Origin: Bradyrhizobium sp. SZCCT0148
GTDB lineage: Bacteria > Pseudomonadota > Alphaproteobacteria > Rhizobiales > Xanthobacteraceae
DNA: 64,000 nt
NCBI RefSeq assembly: GCF_018129985.1
Contig: NZ_JAFCKT010000008.1
Location: forward strand, 220,236-284,235
Reading direction: 5' to 3'
Part shown: positions 24,293 through 33,806 of the stretch, piece by piece
Layout: every line of letters starts with the position of its first letter
Position numbering within the stretch: the first letter of the stretch is position 1
Translations under genes and position numbers: made by a program
Notes under the pieces: generated by a model
Told to the model about the DNA's origin: nothing
The model's input: only the letters and a program-made list of their open reading frames with translations
Database searches by the model: none

Positions 24293-25723
24293 CTAGTAGG
24301 CTTCCTGGAACATCACGGCCGATGCTGTCCGGACCATAATCTTCAGGTCGAGCCAGATACTCCAGTTGCTGACGTACCAAACGTCATATTCGACCCGCTT
24401 TTCCATCAGATCGATCGTCGGAGTTTCTCCCCTGAAGCCGTTCACCTGGGCCCAGCCGGTCAGGCCCGGCTTCATGTGGTGGCGGTAGACATACTTGCTG
24501 ATGAGTTCGTCGTAATAATTGTCATGGGCGAGCGCGTGGGGACGCGGCCCAACCAGCGACATGTCCCCGCGCAGCACGTTCCAGAGCTGCGGTAGCTCAT
24601 CGATGCTCGTCATGCGAAGGAAGCGCCCGATCTTCGTGACGCGGACATCCTGCTTGGTCGCCTGGGCAATGGTTTCGCCGTTCTCGCAAACGGTCATGCT
24701 GCGGAACTTCCAGATCTCGAACGGCCGGCCATTGAAGCCGCGGCGCGACTGGCGAAATATGACCGCCCCCGGGGAATCAAGCTTGATCAGCATGGCAACG
24801 GTGAGTAGCAGCGGCGTGAGGATCACGAGCGCGAACAGAGCCACGCCGACATCGAGACAGCGCTTCTGCAACCGCTCGAGAATGGTGAGAGGCGGCCGCT
24901 GGATTTCGACCGCTACGGTTCCACTTACTGGCAGGAAGGGACGAGCCACCAGATCGGCGATCGGAGCGTCCGGCAGCAGGCGTATCGGCTGTGGAACCGC
25001 GCGCAGATATGGTCCGAGCTTGCGGAGCATCGGCAATTCATCCCAGTCGAGCGCAAGCAGGTATTCATCGACATCGGCCGAGCGCGACTGGCGGATCACA
25101 TCGCGAATCTGCCGCTCCCAATGGCCGTCATGCCGGTCGTCACCAAGCACGAAATGGCGCATCACGTCAAAGCCGTTTCTCCGCAGGTCCTTGAAGCGGC
25201 TGGAAGTGAAGTCGAGTGGCTTGAGGCTGAGCAAGATCACTTTCCGATCGACCAGCCGGCTTCTCGCAAAGCTCGTACCAAACACCGCCTGCCAGACGAA
25301 GCGGAGGCTGACCAAGCCGAGTCCGCCGATCACGGCGAATACGATAACTGTGCCGCGGGACAGATTGTCGGTTGATTTCAGCAAGAAGGCCGCAACGGCA
25401 AGGATCGTCAGCGAAGTCAGCCAGATAAACACCGCCTTTCGAAGCTGCCAGACGATATTGAGCAGTCGGTGCGTGGCATAGACGTCCCGGAAATAGGCGA
25501 CCGCGACGAACACCACGCCGACGAATAATCCCGCTCCCACCGAAGCGCCGTCGGTGGACGAAGCGACGGCCGTGCCGTACAGCGACGCCCCGGCAGTATA
25601 GCTCAGCAAGATCAGCAGAAAGTCAGCAGCCATGACGACGATCTGAAATGGCCTCTGAAGAGCGCCACCTCGCGTCGACGACAGCGCGTGAGCGTTTTCA
25701 GAACCATAAGTTGCAACAGCCAT
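24293..25723 (-). CDS. Undecaprenyl-phosphate sugar phosphotransferase (priming enzyme)
   Basis: This 476-residue protein is of the WbaP/WcaJ/ExoY class that transfers a hexose-1-phosphate from a nucleotide sugar to undecaprenyl phosphate, the first step of repeat-unit synthesis. Four N-terminal helices (about residues 27-130) and a central cytoplasmic domain precede the bacterial sugar transferase domain. In that domain one sees KRCLDVGVALFALVILTPLL, VIFRQSRRGFNGRPFEIWKF, the RSMTV box, SIDELPQLWNVLRGDMSLVG with the conserved acidic pair, PRP, and KPGLTGWAQVNG. It is transcribed alone leftward. Its upstream region carries the AACTTTTGCGACGCAC element shared with the ExoP operon, so priming and polymerisation may be co-regulated. 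Confidence 0.95.
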   Translation of the reverse strand: MAVATYGSENAHALSSTRGGALQRPFQIVVMAADFLLILLSYTAGASLYGTAVASSTDGASVGAGLFVGVVFVAVAYFRDVYATHRLLNIVWQLRKAVFIWLTSLTILAVAAFLLKSTDNLSRGTVIVFAVIGGLGLVSLRFVWQAVFGTSFARSRLVDRKVILLSLKPLDFTSSRFKDLRRNGFDVMRHFVLGDDRHDGHWERQIRDVIRQSRSADVDEYLLALDWDELPMLRKLGPYLRAVPQPIRLLPDAPIADLVARPFLPVSGTVAVEIQRPPLTILERLQKRCLDVGVALFALVILTPLLLTVAMLIKLDSPGAVIFRQSRRGFNGRPFEIWKFRSMTVCENGETIAQATKQDVRVTKIGRFLRMTSIDELPQLWNVLRGDMSLVGPRPHALAHDNYYDELISKYVYRHHMKPGLTGWAQVNGFRGETPTIDLMEKRVEYDVWYVSNWSIWLDLKIMVRTASAVMFQEAY

Positions 25724-26332
25724 TCGAACCTCTGCCTATAGAGAGAGTGTCTGACGCTCGTCGTGATGCTGAAGACTCGTCACTTCCCCGCGCAGAACGT
25801 GTTGCGTGATCGCAGCGACATTGTGGCGCTGCACGCAAAACTTTTGCGACGCACGAATGATAATGGGTGTTGAATAGCGATGCGAAATTCGACGCGCTGA
25901 AAATGTCGTCACAGTGCCGACACACGAGCGAACTCGCTGCCCTATTTTGACTCAAGTTCCAGGGCCGTCGCTTTGCTTTGCCGTCGTGTGAGCCACTCTT
26001 CGCTCAACTTTCAGGCGATGCGATACTTCGGCGAACTACGGCGAGTCATTTGCGAGAGTTCTGATGATTTTCTATCTGAGCGAGCAACGCAGGATTGCGC
26101 TCCATGATGCATCTTGCCGCTCTCTCGCCTTCAGCAATGCAATTCTTAAGGACCATCCATTCGCACCGCGTGCGTATGACAAGGTGGGCAAAAACTGCCG
26201 CCCTTCTTTTGGCGTGATCGAGCCGGACAACGAGGACGCTCTCCACCGACCTCACGTTGTCCGTGTTAGATGGAAGCTCTCCGGTGCCGGCGACTTGGGG
26301 AAAATTTTCCACCACCCGATCGATTGAGCGCC
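25724..26332. other. Divergent intergenic region between priming enzyme and phosphatase genes
   Basis: No gene is supported in these 609 bases. The part near 25801-25930 is dense in TTGCG/CGCAA half-sites and holds the shared 16-base element. The rest contains open frames without recognisable protein character. It probably carries the promoters of the leftward sugar transferase and the rightward phosphatase. Confidence 0.5.
25834..25854. promoter_or_regulatory. Overlapping palindromes upstream of the priming enzyme gene
   Basis: CGCAAAACTTTTGCG (25834-25848) is a perfect 15-base inverted repeat. It overlaps TGCGACGCA (25845-25853). The 16-base core AACTTTTGCGACGCAC (25839-25854) repeats the element at 20581. 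It lies about 115-130 bases upstream of the ATG at 25723. Confidence 0.5.
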
Positions 26333-27070
26333 ATGATATCTCTTGCCCGGCCACGCCCGACTGTTCCCAAACCGCAATTGCCGGATGGAGTCCGCATCTA
26401 CGCGATTTCGGACATTCATGGATGCGCGCATCTGCTCCAGCCCATGTTGCGTGTGATCGACGCCGACGTTGCCTGCAGCCGGCCGCGCTACGCGATCGAG
26501 GTCTTCATGGGCGATTACATCGATCGAGGGCCGGATACGCGCTCCACCCTCGACGTCCTGATCGAACGAAGCCGCCGGGGCAACGCGGTTTTCCTCAAAG
26601 GGAATCACGAGGCGTTTCTGGTGAATGTGTTCGAAGACCCTTCGCTGTTCGAGGATTGGATTGCCGTCGGCGGGACCCAGACGCTGATGTCCTACGGGCT
26701 TGCGCCGCCGGACCTGAGGCGCGACGAACCGGCATCGATCATGCGCAATCTGATTCGGGCGATGCCCACCGAGCATCTGGAATTCCTGGACAATCTGCGG
26801 CTGAGCTTCAGTTGTGGAGACTTCTTCTTCGCCCACGCCGGCGTTCGTCCCGGCATTCCCTTGGCCGAGCAGACGGAGCGCGATCTGCTCTGGATCCGGG
26901 AAGAATTCCTGCAGAGCGAGGAGCAGTTCGGAAAATATATCGTGCACGGTCACACGCCAGTCCGCAATGCGGAATTCCTGGCGAACCGCGTCAACATCGA
27001 CACGGGCGCCTATGCGACCGGCAACCTTACCTTGATGAGCATACAGGGCAGCCGCATGCTCGCGGTGTAA
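26333..27070 (+). CDS. PPP-family metallophosphatase
   Basis: This 245-residue cytoplasmic protein belongs to the calcineurin-like PPP superfamily (PrpA/ApaH-like). The metal-ligand motifs appear in order: SDIHG near residue 26, GDYIDRGP near 61, GNHE near 91, then FAHAG and VHGHTP toward the C-terminus. The ATG at 26333 is preferred over longer openings at 26257 or 26270, because the conserved part starts soon after it. Members hydrolyse phosphoserine/threonine/tyrosine or dinucleotide polyphosphates. Next to a priming transferase and near a tyrosine autokinase, a role in reversing phosphorylation is possible but not shown. A related phosphatase lies at 59205 beside the exosortase genes. Confidence 0.9.
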   Translation: MISLARPRPTVPKPQLPDGVRIYAISDIHGCAHLLQPMLRVIDADVACSRPRYAIEVFMGDYIDRGPDTRSTLDVLIERSRRGNAVFLKGNHEAFLVNVFEDPSLFEDWIAVGGTQTLMSYGLAPPDLRRDEPASIMRNLIRAMPTEHLEFLDNLRLSFSCGDFFFAHAGVRPGIPLAEQTERDLLWIREEFLQSEEQFGKYIVHGHTPVRNAEFLANRVNIDTGAYATGNLTLMSIQGSRMLAV

Positions 27071-27746
27071 GATGGGGCTTTGCGATCAGCCAGCCGAGTT
27101 TGGCCCGTGACCCGACGTCTGCTGCACTTGTCGGATCAGGCTCTCGTTTATCTAGCAGGGCTTTTCCGCCCGCGAACGGGTAGCAACTCCAGTCATTTGA
27201 GGCCCGATGGTGCTGCCGTAGAGTTCGAGCCCGCGCTCGCCATGCCCGTCGGCGGACATGGGCACCTTGTTTAGCAGGCCGGCTCCAAAAAAACTGCTTG
27301 GATTATCGAGACCTTCGAACTACCTCGTCTCCGAGATACCTTGCCCGACAAACACCGTTGGCCGGCTCCGTCGGTGATATAGCGCCGAGGTGCGGTTGCC
27401 TGCGTTCAGCACTCCTGCTCGCGGAGAGCGACGGGTGGTCATGGGCCCGGTGATCGCGCCGTTGGCGCGTTGGACCAAAACACATTCATGCTGGCGGATT
27501 TGAGAATGAATGCCCAATTGTGTGCACGGAAGATCGGTGACTTTTTGCTCTTTACGGGCTGCGTAGCGCAGGAGAGTAGGTCCCGGCCGCGCGGGACGTG
27601 GCACCGCTCTTCGGATCATGATCAAGCTACTCAAAGCTCGATTGCCGTGCTATTCTTTATTCTCTATACCCTCTCTCGAGAGGCAGCCCCTGGCTAGGCA
27701 AAGCTAGGAACGGCGAAGGACCTCCGGTATCCATTCCGAGGCCAAA
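27071..27746. other. Non-coding region before gmd
   Basis: These 676 bases carry no gene I can support. Several short open frames exist on both strands, but none has a ribosome-binding site together with protein-like composition. The base composition is less biased than in the flanking genes, which suggests decayed sequence. The promoter of gmd-fcl is expected in its right part. Confidence 0.4.
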
Positions 27747-28832
27747 TTGACAGACAATCCATTTAAGCAGCGGGTCGCCCTCATAACGGGCGTAACGGGT
27801 CAGGACGGGGCCTATCTGGCTGAGTATTTGCTGTCACTCGGCTACATTGTGCACGGCATCAAGCGCCGCTCGTCCTCGTTCAACACTGCGCGCGTCGATC
27901 ATCTGTACCAGGACCCCCATGTTGGTGACGTGCCGTTCTTGTTGCACTACGGCGATATGACGGACTCGACCAATCTAATCCGCCTCGTACAGCAGATCCG
28001 GCCGACTGAGATCTACAATCTCGCAGCCCAAAGCCACGTAGCCGTTAGCTTCGAAAGTCCCGAATACACGGCCAATGCCGATGCCATCGGTGTTCTACGC
28101 CTTCTCGAAGCGATCCGTATCCTCGGCATGGAAAACGAGACGCGATTTTACCAAGCCTCAACCTCCGAGTTGTACGGTTTGGTGCAGGAGATACCGCAGA
28201 AGGAGACAACGCCGTTCTATCCGCGTTCTCCTTACGGCGTCGCGAAGCTGTATGGCTATTGGATTACAGTGAACTACCGCGAAGCTTACGGCATGTTCGC
28301 CTCAAACGGCATCCTGTTCAATCACGAGAGCCCGATCCGTGGCGAGACCTTCGTGACCCGTAAGATTACCCGCGGAGTCGCGCGCATCGAAGTCGGTCTC
28401 GAACAAACGCTCTATCTCGGCAATCTCGAGGCTAAGCGTGACTGGGGCCACGCCAAAGACTATGTCGAGGGCATGCACATGATCCTACAGGCTGACGAGC
28501 CGGATGATTTCGTTCTTGCGACGGGCGAGTCCCGATCGGTACGCGAGATGGTCGAGCTTGCCTTCGCGCAGGTCGGTCGCGGGATCGAATGGCGTGGCAA
28601 GGGGGTCGATGAGACCGGCGTTGACGCCAAGAGCGGTGAAATCGTGGTGAAGATCGATAAGGCCTATTTCCGGCCGACCGAGGTCGATCTTCTCGTCGGC
28701 GACGCCAGCAAGGCGCGCCAGAAGCTTGGCTGGAAGCCGAAGCGGACCTTTGCCCAACTCGTCGAGGAAATGGTGGCGATTGATCTTGCTGAAGCAAGAC
28801 GGGACGGGGCGAATGGCAAGCGCAACGTTTGA
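27747..28832 (+). CDS. gmd: GDP-mannose 4,6-dehydratase
   Basis: This 361-residue short-chain dehydrogenase/reductase converts GDP-D-mannose to GDP-4-keto-6-deoxy-D-mannose, the first step to GDP-L-fucose. The NADP-binding motif is ALITGVTGQDGAYLAEYLL near residues 10-28, followed by GIKRRSSSFNTARVDHLYQD, which is specific to Gmd. The catalytic triad appears as S/T in QASTSELYG and YGVAK with Tyr and Lys. NILFNHESPIRGETFVTRKI is the Gmd signature loop. The start is TTG at 27747, giving MTDNPFKQRVAL. The stop overlaps the start of fcl by 20 bases. Fucose would be a building block of the exopolysaccharide, lipopolysaccharide or another surface glycan. In rhizobia homologous genes (noeL) also serve Nod factor decoration. 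Confidence 0.97.
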   Translation: MTDNPFKQRVALITGVTGQDGAYLAEYLLSLGYIVHGIKRRSSSFNTARVDHLYQDPHVGDVPFLLHYGDMTDSTNLIRLVQQIRPTEIYNLAAQSHVAVSFESPEYTANADAIGVLRLLEAIRILGMENETRFYQASTSELYGLVQEIPQKETTPFYPRSPYGVAKLYGYWITVNYREAYGMFASNGILFNHESPIRGETFVTRKITRGVARIEVGLEQTLYLGNLEAKRDWGHAKDYVEGMHMILQADEPDDFVLATGESRSVREMVELAFAQVGRGIEWRGKGVDETGVDAKSGEIVVKIDKAYFRPTEVDLLVGDASKARQKLGWKPKRTFAQLVEEMVAIDLAEARRDGANGKRNV

Positions 28833-29778
28833 GCTGACGGGCAAGAGCGTTTATGTTGCTGGCCATCGCGGCATGGTCGGTAGTGCGCTGGTGCGCCGCC
28901 TGGCACGCGAGAACGTAAAGATCGTAACGGTAGATCGGGACGAATTAGACCTCCGCAACCAAGCCGCGGTGTTCGACTGGTTTGCGCGGCTGCGGCCGCA
29001 AGTCGTATTCCTTGCCGCGGCGAAAGTCGGCGGCATCATCGCAAACAACTCGCTCCGCGCCGAATTCATCTACGACAACATCGCTATCGCGGCGAATGTG
29101 ATTGAGGCGGCGCGGCAGAGCACCGTCGAGAAACTGATGTTTCTCGGGTCATCCTGCATCTATCCGAAGCTTGCGCCGCAGCCGTTGTGCGAAGACTCGG
29201 TGCTGACAGGCCCACTGGAGCCGACCAACGAGCCCTACGCAGTCGCTAAGATCGCCGGGATCAAGTTGGCAGAAGCGTATCGAAGCCAGTATGGCTGCGA
29301 CTTCATCAGCGTGATGCCGACTAATCTCTACGGTCCAGGTGACAGCTATCATCCGGAATTGAGCCACGTCGTTGCTGCCTTAATCCGTCGCTTCCATGAG
29401 GCTAAGCTTTCAGGCGCTGATGCCGTCATAGTTTGGGGCACCGGCACGCCGCGGCGCGAATTTCTGTATGTAGATGACATGGCGGATGCCTGTGTCTATC
29501 TCATGAAGACCTATTCAGGCGCGGAGCTGATCAACGTCGGAACCGGCAAGGACATTAGTATCGCCGACTTCGCGCGCTTAGTGGCCGAAATTGTGGGTTA
29601 CAAAGGAACAATTCGCTTTGACACATCGCGTCCTGACGGAACGCCCCGTAAGCTGCTCGACGTGCACCGCCTCAACCAACTCGGCTGGCGGGCAACGACG
29701 CTGCTTGAGCGGGGATTGCGCTCGGCCTATCAAAGCTACCTAGCATTGCTGGCGGCAGGAGGAGATAGAACGTTTTAA
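28813..29778 (+). CDS. fcl: GDP-L-fucose synthase
   Basis: This 321-residue NADPH-dependent epimerase-reductase makes GDP-L-fucose from the Gmd product. Signature segments are VYVAGHRGMVGSALVRRL (nucleotide binding), FLAAAKVGGIIANNSLRAEF, the catalytic FLGSSCIYPKLAPQP, and EPTNEPYAVAKIAGIKLAEA with Tyr and Lys. The ATG at 28813 gives the usual length; a longer opening at 28726 lies inside gmd. The 20-base overlap with gmd shows translational coupling. The gene ends at 29778 and IS21-related sequence begins within the next few dozen bases, so the end of the original operon may have been lost to the insertion. The rhizobial homologue is known as nolK. Confidence 0.97.
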   Translation: MASATFELTGKSVYVAGHRGMVGSALVRRLARENVKIVTVDRDELDLRNQAAVFDWFARLRPQVVFLAAAKVGGIIANNSLRAEFIYDNIAIAANVIEAARQSTVEKLMFLGSSCIYPKLAPQPLCEDSVLTGPLEPTNEPYAVAKIAGIKLAEAYRSQYGCDFISVMPTNLYGPGDSYHPELSHVVAALIRRFHEAKLSGADAVIVWGTGTPRREFLYVDDMADACVYLMKTYSGAELINVGTGKDISIADFARLVAEIVGYKGTIRFDTSRPDGTPRKLLDVHRLNQLGWRATTLLERGLRSAYQSYLALLAAGGDRTF

Positions 29779-30890
29779 CAAGCGCGGGAAGATAGATCCC
29801 TCCACTCTCAGCCGGGGTGTTGTTGGTCGCAATGGCGCGATCCGCCGGGCTGAGATCGCGGTGGCGGTGCTGGCGCCGTCCTCACCGCCGTCGTTGTTGC
29901 GCCCTCTTGCCGAATACGAAGCCGTGGTTGGAGGAAGCTTCTGATGGCGCGGGCAAAGAAGATAATGGAAGCAACGACCGATCCGCTCGATGCCATGCTG
30001 GCGCGACTGCAGCGCTCCGGGATCCGCGATCAGCTCGACAGCCTGCTCGACGAGGCGGCGCGCGCGGACCTGTCGGCGCGTGAGACACTGATCCTGCTGT
30101 GCGAGCGCGAGATTGCGCGCAAGGATCATCGCCGCATCGAGATGGCACTAAAACTCGCACTTCCCGGCCGTGAAGGAGCTTGCGGGCTTCGACTTCGAGG
30201 CGCAGCCGTCGATCGATCCGAAGCAGATCCGCGACCTAGCCGCGTCACATTGGATCGCCAACGGCGGGAACGTGCTGTTGCTCGGTCCGCCGGGCGTTGG
30301 TAAGACGCACCTGTCGATCGCGCTCGGGCGAGAGGCGATCCTGGCCGGTTACACGGTGCAGTTCCCAGCCGCGACGACGCTGGTCGCGGGTCTTGCCAAG
30401 GCGCACGGCGAGAGACGTCTGGGCGAGAAGCTGCTCACCCTGTCGAAGCCAAAGCTGCTGATCGTCGACGAGCTCGGCTACCTGCAGCTCGAACCTGATG
30501 CAGCGCACCTGTTCTTCCAGCTGGTCAGCCGGCGCTACGAAACCGGTGCCATGCTGATTACCTCGAACCGCAGCGTTGCCGATTGGGTTACCGTGTTCGC
30601 CGATCCCGTGGTCGCCACCGCGATCCTCGACCGGCTCCTCCACCACAGCGACGTGCTGACGATCCGCGGCGACAGTTACCGGCTCCGCGCCAAGCGCAAG
30701 AGCGGCCTCATCAAGCCGCCGCCCGCCGGTGACGGCCCTCCGGTCGGATCCGCCTCCCTCCGGCCCGTCACCGGCGGTAACAACCTTCAAACGAGATCAT
30801 ACTCCCGATGGTGGGGGCAGTTCTTCATGACGCAAAGGGGGCGGTTCCGGATGGCGTTTGACACGCCGTCGAACATGTGAGCGTGAAGAT
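29779..30890 (+). mobile_element. Remnant of an IS21-family insertion sequence
   Basis: A short 3' end of istA (about 29868-29944, ending PLAEYEAVVGGSF) overlaps the start of istB by one base, the arrangement typical of IS21. Nearly all of istA is missing and istB is frameshifted, so the element cannot transpose by itself. The ends are not defined; no clear terminal inverted repeats or target duplication were found by eye. Confidence 0.75.
29944..30880 (+). pseudogene. istB: istB transposition helper ATPase, frameshifted
   Basis: The frame from the ATG at 29944 gives the IstB N-terminus (DPLDAMLARLQRSGIRDQLD ... RRIEMALKLA). It then breaks near 30157-30160. The protein resumes one frame over as VKELAGFDFEAQPSIDPKQI, then Walker A LLLGPPGVGKTHLSIALG, Walker B KLLIVDELGYL, sensor MLITSNRSVADW, and continues to 30880. 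Intact members read LAHFPAVKEL across the break, so two bases (GC) seem to have been lost at the junction. IstB is the AAA+ protein that helps the IstA transposase choose a target. With both a broken reading frame and no istA the gene is not functional, unless the break is a sequencing error. Confidence 0.85.
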
Positions 30891-31121
30891 CGATTCGAAA
30901 ATCAAACGCGCGTGCTGATCCATGGTCATTGCCCATTGCTGCACATTCGTGACCCCCGAGGCACCACGACAGATACGGCCACGCGCGACAGAGTTCGGCG
31001 CAATGCCTTAAACGCGGCCTTCAAAACTGCGGACAGCGGCCAGTCCTTAGGGAGTCATTTCCATGGCGGCGTCGAGGAGTTTTGTGTGGATATCTCCAAG
31101 CTGTGCGACCGCCACGTCTCG

Positions 31122-31244
31122 CTACCAGATCGTCGTATGAAATTCGCGATGCTCCATTGTATTCGCCTCCACGCGCTTCCCTGCGCGGTTCGCGACGAGA
31201 GCAACACTAAAAGCCATAACTCCGATCAGAAATCCTGTCAGCAT
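31122..31244 (-). CDS. Putative 40-aa membrane microprotein
   Basis: A 40-codon frame starts at ATG 31244 and is preceded by GGAGGAG four bases upstream, one of the best ribosome-binding sites in the region. The N-terminal half is hydrophobic (MLTGFLIGVMAFSVALVA), followed by a basic stretch NRAGKRVEA and a polar tail. That is the form of a single-pass inner-membrane microprotein. No homologue is recognised. It stands alone in a decayed region beside the IS21 remnant. The start site quality is the main reason to believe in it. Confidence 0.45.
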   Translation of the reverse strand: MLTGFLIGVMAFSVALVANRAGKRVEANTMEHREFHTTIW

Positions 31245-32493
31245 TTGCTCCTCCGCTGGAATTGCTAAGCGGCGCTGGCGTGAAGATGAAGAAGCGTATT
31301 CCCTGGCTAATGCTCGGTCCGGCCTAACTTGGCTCGGGTCCGAGCATTTTGCTTCTCAAGCTGTTCGTCGACAAAATTCGACACCGACCATCGCGCGTCT
31401 TGGTCTGTCAGTTCCTAAAATGCTCTGATCAGACGGAGCATCTGAAGATCTTCGACGCCTGGAGACATGGCAAAGAACCTCATACAAAATGACCGGCTCA
31501 AATAACGGGAAAATTATGCAGCGGGTCTGGGCAATTAGGAATATGGAACTTCCACCATGGTTATTTCGCTGGCTCCTCCAAAGCCGGCGGGAGCGCGGCC
31601 CCAACTGTCCTTCATTGCCTAAGCTGGGCCCTTCTCTCAGGGACTTGCGCAGAACGACCTGACCAATCAGGCCGCTCATTCTAGGACCAACGCGAATCTG
31701 ACATGGTCTTGGGACCGGGCCGTGGGGACATACACTGTCTCGCTCAGCGGCGAAGGCAGGTCGCTTGCCAGCCCGGCGGGCCTCCTCACTACTAAGCCAC
31801 GGGACTCCCAAGCTACTGAACAGAACGGCATTTTTCTCTTTACAGTGATAAGTGTAGAGGCGGCTGGGGTCTGGAAGGCGACAACATGCCCAGAGATAGT
31901 AATAGCCCTTTGGTCCTTAGCCGCTGCGTGCTTGGTTGCATTCGACATGGCCGCTTTGGTTGCGCCCCCCTAGAAGCAAAGAAAACGCTGATTTGCTGCC
32001 GCGTGCTCTGAATGCCTATGCGTATCGCGATCCTCGTCACCATCACGCATGTGAGAACGACTGCTGCAGCTATCCCCACTCATTCTCGGGCAAGGACCCA
32101 GGCAGAGGCTCCAACTCCTCAATTCCCGCTTCTATTTGGTGGATTTCATCCCGCACGGCCGATATTGCACTTGCCGGATTGATGCCGGAGACAGCTCGCA
32201 GATCGGGGAGCAGCTTGCGACGGTGAGCAATGCGGGTCGATGCGATAGTTTCAACACGAACTCGAAGACTCGATCGGAATTACGCATGAGCTGCAACAAG
32301 TGTTCGCCGCTCGGCCCATTGGCCTAGTAATTCTTCCAATGCTCGTCGATCCTGAATTTTACGTAGCCGGCCACGATCATTTGCAGCGCATTCAACATGA
32401 TCACCTAACCTGAGAAGCAGGATCTCCTCTTGCGAGCGTCGCCGAGCCGTCGGCCTAGGCTCATCAACTCACATCCAGTCCCACAAAAGATTT
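31245..32493. other. Decayed stretch with no supported gene
   Basis: Open frames here are short and lack codon bias. A frame at 31722-31973 (+) ends in a hydrophobic segment but has no recognisable start. A hairpin AATGCTCGG/CCGAGCATT (31309-31348) followed by TTGCTT looks like a rightward terminator with no obvious parent gene. Confidence 0.4.
31309..31352 (+). terminator. Orphan terminator-like hairpin
   Basis: AATGCTCGG (31309-31317) pairs with CCGAGCATT (31340-31348) over a 22-base loop and ends in a short T-rich tail. No intact gene ends just before it. Confidence 0.4.
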
Positions 32494-32709
32494 CTAATCA
32501 CCAGACCATTGCGCGAACGCATGACCACTTGTGCGATTCACTCGACCTTGCTGTTTGCGGAAGCGCAACAACCGCCCATAGATCGCTTGGCTCGTGCGGC
32601 CCAATTGCCTGCCGATCTCGCTCGCAGTTTCACCGCTATCGAATAGCACAACCAGTCGAGCTTCCTCCTCGGGCGACCAAGCTCGGATTTCGTGTTGCTT
32701 ATTTGGCAT
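32494..32709 (-). CDS. Small helix-turn-helix (SANT/Myb-like) protein
   Basis: A 71-residue protein from the ATG at 32709. The core reads WSPEEEARLVVLFDSGETAS and then EIGRQLGRTSQAIYGRLLRF, a three-helix Myb/SANT-like or GcrA-like DNA-binding pattern with a W at the start of helix 1. The coding stop of the coiled-coil gene (TAG at 32712) is two bases before this ATG, so the two are translated together. It could be a small regulator left from a mobile element, or a chromosomal gene. The C-terminal tail after about residue 55 is polar and shows no further domain. Confidence 0.6.
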   Translation of the reverse strand: MPNKQHEIRAWSPEEEARLVVLFDSGETASEIGRQLGRTSQAIYGRLLRFRKQQGRVNRTSGHAFAQWSGD

Positions 32710-32711
32710 TG

Positions 32712-32933
32712 CTATTCGCTCGATGTGCACGTTGCGTTCAGCAAATGAGCTTGACGCACGATCTGTCTTGCTAGTTCTGATCGGTCCTTGGCGAGCTTAC
32801 TTCGTTGATCAAGCACTTCGTGCCCGTCACGCTCGAGGACCTCAACTAAGATGGTTTGGTCCTCAACATGCTGTTTCTTAGCTGCAATATCTCGCGCAAG
32901 AATGTCCAATTCAGCTTCGCAATTTGAGGACAT
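32712..32933 (-). CDS. Small coiled-coil protein, partner of the HTH gene
   Basis: This is a 73-residue, highly charged and helical protein. Heptad-like spacing of hydrophobic residues runs through ILARDIAAKKQHVEDQTILV and DQRSKLAKDRSELARQIVRQ, so a coiled coil over most of its length is likely. A GAGG element precedes the ATG at 32933. It is immediately upstream of the HTH gene and on the same strand. No known family is recognised. Function is not inferred beyond possible interaction with the neighbouring protein. Confidence 0.5.
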   Translation of the reverse strand: MSSNCEAELDILARDIAAKKQHVEDQTILVEVLERDGHEVLDQRSKLAKDRSELARQIVRQAHLLNATCTSSE

Positions 32934-33806
32934 GGCAACCTCGAAAGTTGGCTAAAGCTAAATCCTACATGGCCCACCTTCAAAATTGGTTTCCGGCCCC
33001 TGCCCGGCAGCGTCTAATTCTATCCTCGTGCAGGCCCCTAGCTTAGCACAGACGTACTCTGTTCAGGTCAAGCCCGGTCACCGCTGGCGGCGCCCAATGC
33101 TCCCACAAATTAGCGAGCTGGCGAATGGCTGTTACGGCGTTCGCACGATGACACGTTCAAAAAGACCACGCTTTCGCGCGTAACGCGAAAGGCCTATCAA
33201 ATCATCACGCACGAGCGGACCGGCGAGATGGTGCTGGCGTGCGGCAGTTCCGCCGGCGACGACGCCGAGATCGTCGACGCCGAGATTGAGGGATGACGCT
33301 CCGCGTGGCGTCTGGCATGGATGCGTGGACGCGAGGCCTATGCAACGAGAGGTCGAAGAGGCGGCGGGTACTGGCTCTGCCCACCTGTTTGCTCGGCGAT
33401 GGCTGGAGGCCGCTGAGTGAGTACGTCTACGATCGCAAGTACGTCTACGCCGCCGCCGTGAACCACCGTCAAAGGCACTCGATCTTTCTTCGGCCGCAGC
33501 GGCGAGTACGAGACCTTGGACTGGTGGACGCCGAACCGACGCGAGATCCTGGTGCCCCTCTAGGTCACGCGGTGCAACCGCTCCCCGAGAGTTCCGACCC
33601 TTACAACACGTTGCCCAACATTTTCCGTCCCGTCGAGAAGCCCGCCTGCCCACCCGCTTTGTACGGTGAAGACCACTCACGGGCAACCGCGCTGCGCTAC
33701 CTCTCGCGCGCCACGCATAGCCATTGTTTGGATTGCGAACTAAGATGCAATGTGCTTTGGCGTGTCTGCCCGCTCGCGACCGCGAACGGCGTTTGACGAG
33801 GCTGAC
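32934..33806. other. Non-coding or decayed stretch
   Basis: No gene is supported. A frame without a start codon on the + strand, about 33125-33297, reads FKKTTLSRVTRKAYQIITHE and ends at TGA. It looks like the 3' end of a lost gene. Confidence 0.35.

Noticed and set aside
26064..26327. Open frame before the phosphatase gene
   Set aside because: No start signal or protein pattern; it overlaps the likely promoter.
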